Below are positions 15,127 through 21,453 of a stretch of DNA of 21,453 nucleotides, in pieces. A program made the translations under genes and the position numbers. This DNA is from an uncultured Clostridia bacterium (GTDB lineage: Bacteria > Bacillota > Clostridia > Oscillospirales > Oscillospiraceae), in the NCBI GenBank assembly GCA_945946745.1, contig CAMEWZ010000007.1:1-21453 (forward strand), in the 5' to 3' direction. The notes beneath the pieces were generated by a model. That model was not told the DNA's origin, made no database searches, and worked only from the letters and a program-made list of their open reading frames with translations. Within the stretch, counting starts at the first letter, position 1; the number at the start of each line of letters is the position of its first letter.

Positions 15127-15164
15127 AAATACCGGACGGGGCTGACACACCGTTCGGTATTTTT
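15127..15164. terminator. Terminator of the truncated spoVAC copy
   Basis: AAATACCGGACGG (15127-15139) pairs with CCGTTCGGTATTT (15150-15162), followed by TT. Its inner stem is the same as in the terminator at 5701. It still seals the region from the surface module to the right. Confidence 0.8.
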
Positions 15165-15430
15165 GGTACGTTCAGCGAGAATACCCGGCAAGGAAGGAAG
15201 ATTTTTTGCGCATTTTGTCAGCTAGGCGAAAAGCTTGGGGGACAGCATCGGGAGCATGCATTTGAGGTCGAAAAGAAAGCATTTCAAGCGATAGCGGGAT
15301 TCCCGACAGAAATCTGTGATAGAATGCCATTACGTATTCCTCGGAAGGGGGTCAAGACGGCGCCAGCCGTACCGCCTTTCCGGGCAGAATCATGATCACA
15401 CCCTACAAGGTGGAAAGAGAGGAATATTCT

Positions 15431-16492
15431 ATGAAATGCTTCTGGAATGGAAAAATGAGATGGCTGTCGCTGCTGCTGAGCCTGGTACTGGCGGTGGGGC
15501 TGATTCAGACCAATGCTGTGGCGGTATCTGCGGAAACAGCTTATTCTTTTTCCTACGCTTACGACTGTCAGAGAAGCCCGGCTTTCCCGAATAAGGGAGA
15601 TACTTTTACCGCATCCTCCATTCGAAATCCAGTGAAGGACGGCACAATTGAGGGGACAGATGCATCAGGAAACTGGGTTCTGACATCGAAAGGGTATTAT
15701 ACTGCTGATAAAAAAAGTACCCTTGCTAATGCAGGTTCTTATTTTGATGCTGTTATTTCGAATATTGCTGCGTCATACCATATCCAGACAACGCAGGTTG
15801 AAGTCTATGAATTGACGAAAAATGGTGAGCATATTGCATACGGCGCTATTTTCGCCCGTTCTACAGTAGCCAATGTTATTACTACATTCCTTGGTGATAA
15901 CTGGAATAGCGACGGATGTACCTATCTGCTCAGCAATACATCCCTAAGTGGTTCTATAAATGTGACGATTGACCAAGATTTGACGACAAACGCTCCGCCG
16001 CTACACACCCACAGCTGGACGCCTGTCACCACCGGAAACGGCACCAAGGCGGCATCCACCACCATTTCCTGCTCCGGCTGCAGCGAAGCATTGTCGGTTT
16101 CTCTGACTGCCTCAGATGCGACACTGCCGGGCAGCGTGTTTACGGCAAAGGTTTCCACGGAGGTTGCCTCGGCAGCCAGAGCAGTCCAAAGCGCCCTGTC
16201 TGTTTCCCAGACGCCGGGCTATAAGTATTCCGCCACCGGCAGCGATTTCGCGCCCATTGACCCGAATCAATTCACGCCCGTGCCCGGCTTTTATCAGGCC
16301 AGCATCCTGGTAATGGACGGCAATAACACGGTGGAAAATCTGTATGTTACCTACACCGTCAGTGACCCTGTGGTCACCGCGGCCACCGGGGACAATCGCC
16401 CCATTGAGAGCATGGTCATGGGGATGGCGTTCTTCTGCGCACTGGGAATCGCCGCGTTTATCCTTGACAGCAAGCGCAAGGCTCGCCGCTGA
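15431..16492 (+). CDS. Secreted surface protein with atypical sortase signal
   Basis: A 353-residue exported protein. Residues 1-34 are a signal peptide (charged start, WLSLLLSLVLAVGLI core, cleavage after AVSA). The ectodomain (about 35-315) has an N-terminal part with no family I recognise, then THSWTPVTTGNGTKAASTTI with CSGCS, and a beta-rich part with YQASILVMDGNN. The C-terminus is a cell-wall sorting signal: AATGD at 317-321 in place of LPXTG, a hydrophobic stretch (MVMGMAFFCALGIAAFIL), and the basic tail KRKARR. The start at 15431 is supported by GAGAGG at 15417-15422; the in-frame ATG at 15392 lacks a ribosome site. It precedes a sortase gene by 78 bases and is very likely that enzyme's substrate. 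The middle of the gene (about 15640-15985) is clearly more AT-rich than either end. Confidence 0.8.
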   Translation: MKCFWNGKMRWLSLLLSLVLAVGLIQTNAVAVSAETAYSFSYAYDCQRSPAFPNKGDTFTASSIRNPVKDGTIEGTDASGNWVLTSKGYYTADKKSTLANAGSYFDAVISNIAASYHIQTTQVEVYELTKNGEHIAYGAIFARSTVANVITTFLGDNWNSDGCTYLLSNTSLSGSINVTIDQDLTTNAPPLHTHSWTPVTTGNGTKAASTTISCSGCSEALSVSLTASDATLPGSVFTAKVSTEVASAARAVQSALSVSQTPGYKYSATGSDFAPIDPNQFTPVPGFYQASILVMDGNNTVENLYVTYTVSDPVVTAATGDNRPIESMVMGMAFFCALGIAAFILDSKRKARR

Positions 16493-16517
16493 TTCCGTCA
16501 AGTATCCATATTTCACC

Positions 16518-16546
16518 TTCGGGGCGGCAGGAATTGCCGCCCCGAA
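16518..16546 (+). other. Hairpin between surface protein and sortase genes
   Basis: TTCGGGGCGGCA (16518-16529), GGAAT loop, TGCCGCCCCGAA (16535-16546): a 12-bp stem 25 bases after the stop codon and without a T-run. It may stabilise the upstream mRNA or partly terminate, keeping the anchored protein more abundant than its sortase. Confidence 0.6.
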
Positions 16547-16570
16547 AATATCCGCCAAAAGGGGGCGCCT

Positions 16571-17437
16571 ATGCCGAACTATTCTGGAAAATATCTCAGA
16601 CGATCCCACCCCCGGCCCTTCCTGTGGATAGGCCTTGGGTGCTGCATTCTGGCGTTGGTATGCGTCTGCTTCGTGGTGAAATTTGTTTATGACGCGGTGA
16701 AGGCCAGCCATGCCCGCCAGCAGACGATTGACACCTATGTCATTCCCATCCCCACTGAATCGGAGGCCACGCTCCCGAGTCAGAAGCAGAGTGTGCCAAC
16801 CGCCGCCCTTGACGACCCCCCGGAAACCACCTGGGAAACCACCGCCCCCACGCAGCCGCCCAGATTCCCCACCATCGATTTTCCCGGTCTGCGGGAAAAG
16901 AACGAGGATGTGGTTGCGTGGCTTCAGATTCCGGCCCTGGAGATCATCGACTACCCGGTGGTGCAGGGGGAGGACAACGCCTACTACGTTTCCCACAGCT
17001 GGGATGGGGAGGAAAGCGAAAATGGCGCGATTTTTCTGGATTTCCAGAATCAAGGGGATTTTTCCCAGCTGCACAACATCCTCTATGGCCACTGCATGAA
17101 GGACGGCTCCATGTTCCAGTCGCTGGGCAAATGGGAAGGCCCGGAGTTTTATAGCAGCAGCGACAGAACCATTTTGCTCTATCTGCCGGAGGAAACCAGA
17201 GTTTACGAAATCTTTGCCGTGGAGCGTGTCAACGCGCTGGACAGACGGGTTTACAGGACGGATTATACGGCCGACGAAGTCTGGGAAGCGGCCTTGGGGG
17301 AGACGCTCCATAAGTCTCAGCACGAAACCGATCTGGAACTGACTGCCCAATCCGAGGTTTTGTCCCTTTCCACCTGCATAGGCGAGATGAACCGGTTGGT
17401 GATTCATGCCGTTTGTGTCGAGCACGTGCCAACATAA
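16571..17437 (+). CDS. srtB: Class B sortase
   Basis: A membrane-anchored cysteine transpeptidase that cleaves a sorting signal between Thr and Gly and links the protein to the cell wall. The 288-residue product has an N-terminal membrane segment (FLWIGLGCCILALVCVCFVV, 17-36), a Pro/Thr-rich linker (about 55-98), and a catalytic domain. The active residues are visible: His174 in LYGHCMKDGSMF, Cys269 in LSLSTC and Arg275 in MNRLVIHA. The YGHxMKDGxMF pattern is that of class B enzymes. The start has AAAAGGGGG six bases upstream. The single neighbouring substrate suggests a dedicated one-to-one pair. The long Pro/Thr linker is longer than in typical SrtB. Confidence 0.93.
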   Translation: MPNYSGKYLRRSHPRPFLWIGLGCCILALVCVCFVVKFVYDAVKASHARQQTIDTYVIPIPTESEATLPSQKQSVPTAALDDPPETTWETTAPTQPPRFPTIDFPGLREKNEDVVAWLQIPALEIIDYPVVQGEDNAYYVSHSWDGEESENGAIFLDFQNQGDFSQLHNILYGHCMKDGSMFQSLGKWEGPEFYSSSDRTILLYLPEETRVYEIFAVERVNALDRRVYRTDYTADEVWEAALGETLHKSQHETDLELTAQSEVLSLSTCIGEMNRLVIHAVCVEHVPT

Positions 17438-17441
17438 AACC

Positions 17442-17470
17442 TTGCGGGAAGCGGCGTTTGCTGCTATACT
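17442..17470 (+). promoter_or_regulatory. Probable promoter of the two-component genes
   Basis: TTGCGG (17442-17447) and TATACT (17465-17470) with a 17-base spacer, immediately after the sortase stop codon. The -10 box is good and the -35 weak, so read-through from the sortase gene may also contribute. Confidence 0.55.
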
Positions 17471-17507
17471 GAGGATAACACTTTGCCGGGAAAGGAAGGG
17501 AATTGCC

Positions 17508-18230
17508 ATGCTGAAAATTGCGGTTTGTGACGACAATCCCGGGGAATTAGCCCATGTGACGGAGCTTCTGAAGCAATATGGGGAACAAAACCATCTTGCT
17601 GCCCGGATTGACGGATTTTCCAACGCCATGGATCTGATGGACGCGCTGCGCCGCGTCAATTATCAGCTGCTGCTCCTGGATATCTTGATGCCGGGCTTCA
17701 CGGGCATCCAGGCAGCCAGGGAGATTCGCACCTTTGACAGGGAAACAAAGATCATCTTTCTCACCTCTTCGCCGGAGTTTGCCGTGGAAAGCTATCACGT
17801 GGACGCGTTTTACTATCTGCTCAAGCCCATTCGGGAAGGGGAGCTTTTCCCAGTCCTAAACAAGCTGCTGCAACAGTTCCGGCGGGCGGGGGACACCCTC
17901 CTGCTGACCATGCCCTCCCGGGTGCTGCGCTTGCCATATTCCCGCATTGAGGTGTTGGAGGTCAACAGCAAACGCTTGCTGTTTTATCTCAATGACGGCT
18001 CCATCCAGGAAATCCCCGGCACCTTAACACAATATGAGTCCCAACTGCTGGAGCACGGAGAATTTGTCAAGGTGCACCGCTCCTATCTGGTGAATATGGA
18101 CTATATTCAGCATTTAACGGGGAATGAACTGGTCACCTGTTCCGGGGTGACGGTTCCCGTCTCCCGGCTGCTTTCTGTAGCGGTGCGAAAGGAATATATG
18201 GATTTCCTGTTTCGGAAGGAGGATGGGTAG
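17508..18230 (+). CDS. LytTR-family response regulator (AgrA-like)
   Basis: A 240-residue response regulator. Residues 1-120 form a receiver domain: acidic pair D8-D9 in AVCDDN, phospho-acceptor Asp58 in LLLLDILMPG, Thr86-Ser87 in IIFLTSS and Lys106 in YYLLKP. Residues about 135-235 form a LytTR DNA-binding domain (RIEVLEVNSKRLLFYLNDGS, then FVKVHRSYLVNMDYIQHL and VPVSR). Regulators of this type control surface, virulence-like or bacteriocin genes and bind paired direct repeats. ATG 17508 follows AGGAAGGG. The kinase gene starts two bases after its stop codon. The likely targets, judging by position, are the surface protein and sortase genes just upstream. Confidence 0.93.
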   Translation: MLKIAVCDDNPGELAHVTELLKQYGEQNHLAARIDGFSNAMDLMDALRRVNYQLLLLDILMPGFTGIQAAREIRTFDRETKIIFLTSSPEFAVESYHVDAFYYLLKPIREGELFPVLNKLLQQFRRAGDTLLLTMPSRVLRLPYSRIEVLEVNSKRLLFYLNDGSIQEIPGTLTQYESQLLEHGEFVKVHRSYLVNMDYIQHLTGNELVTCSGVTVPVSRLLSVAVRKEYMDFLFRKEDG

Positions 18231-18232
18231 CC

Positions 18233-19522
18233 ATGACGCTTCTAACGGTTTGGTATGTGTTCAATTATGGCCTTGTGCTGCTCTATGGCCTGTTTCTCAG
18301 CGTGTTCATCGCAGGCGGCTGGAAAAACGACCATCAGCGCTGTCTGGTGATTGTCCTGTGCCCCGTTCTCCTGCTGATTCAAGTTTTCTGCTGGCTGCTT
18401 TTGGGGGAAGACACGGTCAGAAAACTCTACCCGCTGATCGTACATCTGCCGCTGATGCTTATCTTGATTTTCGCGCTGGAAAAGCCGACGGGGGTCGCCA
18501 TTGTCAGCGTGTTCACGGCCTACCTGTGCTGCCAGCTGCCCCGTTGGGGGAATCTGGCGGTGGCTGCCATGACCCACTCGGAACTGGCGGGGGAAATCGT
18601 CTATAGCCTGCTCATTGGCCTGCTGTTTTTCCTGCTGCTGCGCTATTTTGTAAAGCCCGCCCATGACGCCATGACGTACTCCCGGCAGTCTCTTTTGCTG
18701 TTCGGCAGTCTCCCGGCGGCCTATTATGTGTTTGACTATTCCACCACCATTTATTCCGATTCGCTGTATGCCGGTATTCCGGCGCTGAATGAACTGATTC
18801 CCACGGCGCTGATTCTGTTCTATGTGGTTTTTTTGGCGGCATACCACCACGAGACCCAGGAACGCTTGAAGGCACAGCTGCAAAGCTCCGCACAGGCCAC
18901 ACTCTTCAAGCAGGCGCAAAAGGAGATGGATACGCTGCGGCAGGCGCAGATGCAGGCGGCGATTTACCGGCACGATATGCGCCACCATCTGAACATGATC
19001 GGCGGCTTTTTGGATGCCGGAAAAGCCGATCAAGCCCTGGCCTATATCCACAAGACCCGGGACAGCATTACCTCCGTTTCCGTGAAGCAGTTCTGTGAAA
19101 ATGAGGCGGTCAATCTGATCTGCTCCTCCTTTGCGGACAAAGCCGCCCGCATGGAGGTTCGGCTGACCATCCAAGCCCGGCTGCCGGAAGCGCTCACCAT
19201 CTCCGATACCGAGCTGTGCGCCATCCTTTCCAACGGACTGGAAAACGCCCTCCACGCGGTTTCTCGGCTGGAGGATTCAGACAGATGGATTACGCTGTAC
19301 TGTGGGATCAAATGCAATAAGCTGCTGATTGAGATCGAGAACCCCTATGCCGGAAACGTCACCATGGAGGATGGCCTGCCCGTGACCGCCGAAGCAGGCC
19401 ATGGCTATGGCTGCCGCAGCATCCGCGCCATCGTGCAGCAGCATGGCGGCCTGTATACCTTCTCACCGGAAAACGGCATCTTTACCCTGCAAATCGCCCT
19501 GCCGCTGCTTTCCGTCAAATGA
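18233..19522 (+). CDS. GHKL sensor histidine kinase (AgrC-like)
   Basis: A 429-residue membrane kinase. Residues 1-205 contain six to seven hydrophobic segments, the type of sensor region that receives peptide signals in AgrC-like kinases. It is followed by a coiled linker (HHETQERLKAQLQSSAQATL), the phospho-acceptor box YRHDMRHHLNMI with His247, the N-box LSNGLENALHAV (Asn334, Asn338) and the G-box GHGYGCRSI (389-397). GGAAGGAGG lies in the end of the regulator gene, whose stop is two bases upstream, so translation is coupled. No AgrB protease or AgrD peptide gene is nearby, so the ligand is unknown. It could be the anchored protein, a peptide from elsewhere in the genome, or cell-wall stress. 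Confidence 0.92.
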   Translation: MTLLTVWYVFNYGLVLLYGLFLSVFIAGGWKNDHQRCLVIVLCPVLLLIQVFCWLLLGEDTVRKLYPLIVHLPLMLILIFALEKPTGVAIVSVFTAYLCCQLPRWGNLAVAAMTHSELAGEIVYSLLIGLLFFLLLRYFVKPAHDAMTYSRQSLLLFGSLPAAYYVFDYSTTIYSDSLYAGIPALNELIPTALILFYVVFLAAYHHETQERLKAQLQSSAQATLFKQAQKEMDTLRQAQMQAAIYRHDMRHHLNMIGGFLDAGKADQALAYIHKTRDSITSVSVKQFCENEAVNLICSSFADKAARMEVRLTIQARLPEALTISDTELCAILSNGLENALHAVSRLEDSDRWITLYCGIKCNKLLIEIENPYAGNVTMEDGLPVTAEAGHGYGCRSIRAIVQQHGGLYTFSPENGIFTLQIALPLLSVK

Positions 19523-19539
19523 ACAGGGAAAAAAGAAAA

Positions 19540-19596
19540 GGCAACACCGCACAATGGGGATTCGAAGAATCGTTTGCCTCATTGTGCGGTGTTGCC
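19540..19596 (-). terminator. Long palindrome closing the luxS-mtnN operon; possible mobile repeat
   Basis: GGCAACACCGCACAATG (19540-19556) pairs perfectly over 17 bases with CATTGTGCGGTGTTGCC (19580-19596). The 23-base loop carries its own small stem, GATTC/GAATC (19559-19571). Reading on the minus strand, the stem is followed by TTTTCTTTTTT, so it should terminate mtnN transcription. On the plus strand it lies 17 bases after the kinase stop but no T-run follows. The long perfect arms with a non-trivial interior also fit a small inverted-repeat element that has been adopted as a terminator. Confidence 0.7.
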
Positions 19597-19654
19597 GCTG
19601 CTGTTACTGCGCTTTCGCGGCCCTTGGGGAGAAGACCGCTGTCAAAGCCTGGCG

Positions 19655-20362
19655 TTATTGGGCTTCCTGTAGCTGTTTTGCCAGGCGTTTCGTCACTTCC
19701 GCGCATCGGTGGGCGGCGATGCGCTCAAAGGTGGGATAGTCCATCTGGGCACTGTCGTCTGCCTTGTCGGAAATGGCCCGGAGGATGACAAAGGGAATGT
19801 GATTGCGGTAAGCGGTCTGGGCAATGGCTGCGCCTTCCATTTCGGTGCACAGGGCTTGGGTGGCGGCAACGATCCGCTTCTTCTGACCCGCATCCGCCAC
19901 AAACAGGTCGCCGCTGGCCACCCGTCCGATCTTGGTGTGGCCGGGATTGACCTGCTCTGCCGCGGCAAAGGCATAGGCCAGCAGGGTATCGTCCGCCGGG
20001 AAGGCGGTCACATCCATGCCGGGAACCCGGCCGTAAGGGTAGCCGAAGTGGACGCAGTCAAAGTCGTGGTACATGGCGTCCCGGCTCACCACCAGGTCGC
20101 CGATGTCCAGTTCGGCGCAGAGGGAGCCGGCGATGCCGGTGTTTACCAGATGGGTCACCCCAAAGCAGTCGCAGAGGATCTGGGCGCACAGCGCCGCGTT
20201 GACCTTGCCCACGCCGCACTGCACCACGACGGCGTCCAGCCCTTCCAAAGTGCCGGAGAAGAAGGTGCTGCCCGCGATTTTTCGGGAAGCCTTGTCTTGC
20301 ATCTGCGCCAGCAGGCTCTCTACCTCCTGCTCCATCGCGCCGATAATGCCAAGTTTTGTCAT
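19655..20362 (-). CDS. mtnN: 5'-methylthioadenosine/S-adenosylhomocysteine nucleosidase
   Basis: MTAN (EC 3.2.2.9) removes adenine from methylthioadenosine and S-adenosylhomocysteine in the cytoplasm. The 235-residue product is of standard length and starts KLGIIGAMEQEVESL, with the catalytic-type Glu13. Further marks are NTGIAGSL near 74-81, the substrate-binding EMEGAAIAQ (174-182, Glu176) and the catalytic Asp199 in AISDKAD. AAGGAGATA lies about ten bases before the ATG. It is 26 bases downstream of luxS on the same strand. Together they turn S-adenosylhomocysteine into homocysteine and the AI-2 precursor. mtnN is usually elsewhere in enterobacteria, but the pair is logical and common in Firmicutes. 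Confidence 0.96.
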   Translation of the reverse strand: MTKLGIIGAMEQEVESLLAQMQDKASRKIAGSTFFSGTLEGLDAVVVQCGVGKVNAALCAQILCDCFGVTHLVNTGIAGSLCAELDIGDLVVSRDAMYHDFDCVHFGYPYGRVPGMDVTAFPADDTLLAYAFAAAEQVNPGHTKIGRVASGDLFVADAGQKKRIVAATQALCTEMEGAAIAQTAYRNHIPFVILRAISDKADDSAQMDYPTFERIAAHRCAEVTKRLAKQLQEAQ

Positions 20363-20388
20363 AGATAGAATATCTCCTTACATTCGTC

Positions 20389-20865
20389 TTATTCCGGATA
20401 GACCAGCCGGGTGTCATCGATGGTTTCCAGCAGAGCGGCATATTTTCCGCCCCAGTAGTTGGCCATGGGCAGGTTCATGTCCAGATAATTGCCGCAGTCC
20501 CGAGCGCTGGCGCCTGGCACCGCTCCCCGGTAATCCCGAATAAAACGGAAACAGCGGAGCACCAGCGGCACGATCTCTTTGGCGGTATAATCCCCCGCCA
20601 GCAGCAAATAAAAGCCGGTGCGGCAGCCCATGGGGCCGAAATACAGCACCCGATCCTTCCAATCCGGGTCATTTCGCAGATAGGTTGCCGCCAGGTGCTC
20701 GATGGTATGCACCTCGGCGGTATTCATCACCGGCTCGTCATTGGGCTTGGTCAGCCGCAGATCAAAGGTGGTCACGGTTTCTGCGCCGACCCTATCCTTT
20801 CGGGAAACATACAGGCCGGGCTGAAGCTTCAAATGGTCAATGGTAAAGCTTGTAATTTTTTCCAT
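20389..20865 (-). CDS. luxS: S-ribosylhomocysteine lyase
   Basis: LuxS (EC 4.4.1.21) splits S-ribosylhomocysteine into homocysteine and 4,5-dihydroxy-2,3-pentanedione, which cyclises to autoinducer 2. The 158-residue protein has the metal ligands His53 and His57 in VHTIEHLAA and Cys124 in ARDCGNYLDM, plus the catalytic-type Cys81 in GPMGCRTGFY. The length is the family norm. GGAGAG lies a few bases before the ATG. It is the first gene of the two-gene operon with mtnN and is divergently transcribed from the acidic protein gene to the right. Confidence 0.98.
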   Translation of the reverse strand: MEKITSFTIDHLKLQPGLYVSRKDRVGAETVTTFDLRLTKPNDEPVMNTAEVHTIEHLAATYLRNDPDWKDRVLYFGPMGCRTGFYLLLAGDYTAKEIVPLVLRCFRFIRDYRGAVPGASARDCGNYLDMNLPMANYWGGKYAALLETIDDTRLVYPE

Positions 20866-20917
20866 GGTTTCTCTCCGTTCGGTTCCGGCGGAAGCTACCG
20901 CAGGTTAGATTGCCATT

Positions 20918-20946
20918 ATCATAGCACACGCGTCCTTTTTTGGCAA
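20918..20946 (-). promoter_or_regulatory. luxS promoter
   Basis: Minus-strand TATGAT (20918-20923) and TTGCCA (20941-20946) are 17 bases apart, each matching five of six consensus bases. TGGCA at 20941-20945 and TGCCA at 20953-20957 form a small palindrome over the -35 region, a possible operator. Confidence 0.7.
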
Positions 20947-20999
20947 GGGCAATGCCATTCGGCGGATTTCGCTTTTTTTCGCAATTGTGCCAAATGTTC

Positions 21000-21028
21000 T
21001 TGCTTTTTTGAGTCAGCAATGATAGAAT
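21000..21028 (+). promoter_or_regulatory. Promoter of the acidic protein gene
   Basis: TTGCTT (21000-21005) and TAGAAT (21023-21028) with a 17-base spacer, then AAGGTAGGG as ribosome site before ATG 21063. Divergent from the luxS promoter. Confidence 0.55.
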
Positions 21029-21062
21029 ATGAATGACTATACCATAAGGTAGGGATGCGCAA

Positions 21063-21453
21063 ATGGCTAAGAATGATTTCGACATTGATTTTGATTTTGA
21101 GAAAGAATACGGCTTTGACCCCAAGGCATTCCTTGGAGCGGAAGAGTACGATGAAAATATTGACCTTTCCGAGTTTTCGGATGAAGAACTGGGCCTGTCT
21201 GGTGAAAAGAAGGAACAATCCGTGGATTCTGAGGAGCCGGAGGACTTCAACCTGGAGGAGATGGATCTGGAGGATCATCCCGAGGAGGATTTGGACGACT
21301 TCTTGAATATGGGAATCCAGGAGGAGCCTCAGGAGGACGTCCCCGGGTTCTTCAAGAAACGGGAGAAGGCCCGGATGGAAGAACCGGAGCCGGAAGTGGA
21401 GGAGCCGGAGGCATATTCCGAGGAGCCGGAGGCATATTCCGAGGAGCCGGAGG
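21063..21453 (+). CDS. Highly acidic repeat-containing protein, 3'-truncated by the window edge
   Basis: The frame from ATG 21063 stays open to the right edge (130 codons). It begins MAKNDFDIDFDFEKEYGFDP and is dominated by Asp, Glu and Pro, with only a short basic patch (FFKKREKARMEE, around residues 96-107). The visible end runs into heptapeptide repeats EEPEAYS coded by a 21-base repeat. There is no signal peptide in the visible part and no known domain. An acidic, disordered N-terminal region before a membrane or cell-envelope domain (as in some LytR-CpsA-Psr proteins of Clostridia) is a possibility that only the missing part can settle. The ribosome site AAGGTAGGG (21046-21054) supports the start. 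Confidence 0.85.
   Translation, partial: MAKNDFDIDFDFEKEYGFDPKAFLGAEEYDENIDLSEFSDEELGLSGEKKEQSVDSEEPEDFNLEEMDLEDHPEEDLDDFLNMGIQEEPQEDVPGFFKKREKARMEEPEPEVEEPEAYSEEPEAYSEEPE
21400..21453 (+). repeat. 21-base in-frame tandem repeat
   Basis: The unit beginning AGGAGCCGGAGGCATATTCC is present twice identically (21400-21420, 21421-21441), plus 12 bases of a third at the window edge. It encodes EEPEAYS. Exact identity suggests recent slippage, so copy number may vary between strains. Confidence 0.9.

Larger units (their letters stand above)
14984..15166 (+). repeat. Direct repeat copy 2: spoVAC tail plus terminator
   Basis: Same orientation as 5529-5738; similarity resumes after the stop codon at CACACAGGATCC and continues through the terminator. 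Between 15167 and 15416 I see no gene, only non-coding sequence before the next ribosome site. Confidence 0.85.

Noticed and set aside
15392..15430. Upstream start of the surface protein
   Set aside because: No ribosome site, and it would put a polar extension before a complete signal peptide starting at 15431.
17400..17507. AgrD-like peptide gene before the response regulator
   Set aside because: The 70-base gap contains only a promoter-like sequence and the ribosome site; no short frame with a Cys-containing peptide was found.
1..21453. CRISPR array, tRNA, rRNA, riboswitch or integrase gene
   Set aside because: None seen by reading; regularly spaced repeats, tRNA-like ends and integrase motifs are absent as far as can be judged by eye.

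Overview
The window reads as a chromosomal segment of a spore-forming, Gram-positive gut-type Clostridia, most likely Oscillospiraceae or Ruminococcaceae. The reasons are a spoVAC gene, a sortase B with a sorting-signal substrate, an AgrC/AgrA-like two-component pair, strong GGAGG ribosome sites, and GC-rich codon use interrupted by AT-rich patches. The genus is inferred from style, not from a search.

Layout from the left. (1) The 3' four-fifths of uvrB (excision repair), followed by two tetraloop hairpins. (2) A hexuronate pair on the minus strand, an SDR-type uxuB (D-mannonate oxidoreductase) and uxuA (D-mannonate dehydratase). Each has its own promoter. They are separated by an AT-rich island on the plus strand that carries a consensus promoter, a secreted protein whose signal peptide is put out of frame by a 6-A run, and a small two-helix membrane protein. 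(3) An orphan spoVAC with terminator. (4) A seven-kilobase plus-strand operon behind twin palindromic operators: ROK-like regulator, TIM-barrel protein, ion-transporter-superfamily permease, hydantoinase/oxoprolinase-type HyuA without HyuB, HExxH metalloprotein and FAD-dependent oxidoreductase. It looks like a self-regulated uptake and catabolism system for an unidentified small molecule, possibly a cyclic amide. (5) A junk-like zone with a C-terminal FtsH-like remnant, a bidirectional terminator, a self-inhibited class II Fic protein with its own inverted-repeat operator, and a second copy of only the last 41 codons plus terminator of spoVAC. The two spoVAC tails therefore bracket the operon and the Fic region as direct repeats about 9.4 kb apart.

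(6) A cell-surface module: a secreted protein with an atypical AATGD sorting signal, a dedicated class B sortase, a LytTR response regulator and a GHKL sensor kinase. The kinase pair is of the Agr type, but no AgrB or AgrD gene is present. (7) On the minus strand luxS and mtnN, the two enzymes that detoxify S-adenosylhomocysteine and release the AI-2 precursor, ending in a long palindrome. (8) A divergent, extremely acidic repeat-containing protein that runs off the right edge.

The most interesting material is the regulated HyuA/FAD/HExxH operon (4), the possible phase-variable secreted protein (2), the spoVAC-tail direct repeats (3 and 5), and the sortase/substrate/sensor module (6). No tRNA, rRNA, CRISPR array, integrase or complete transposase was seen.
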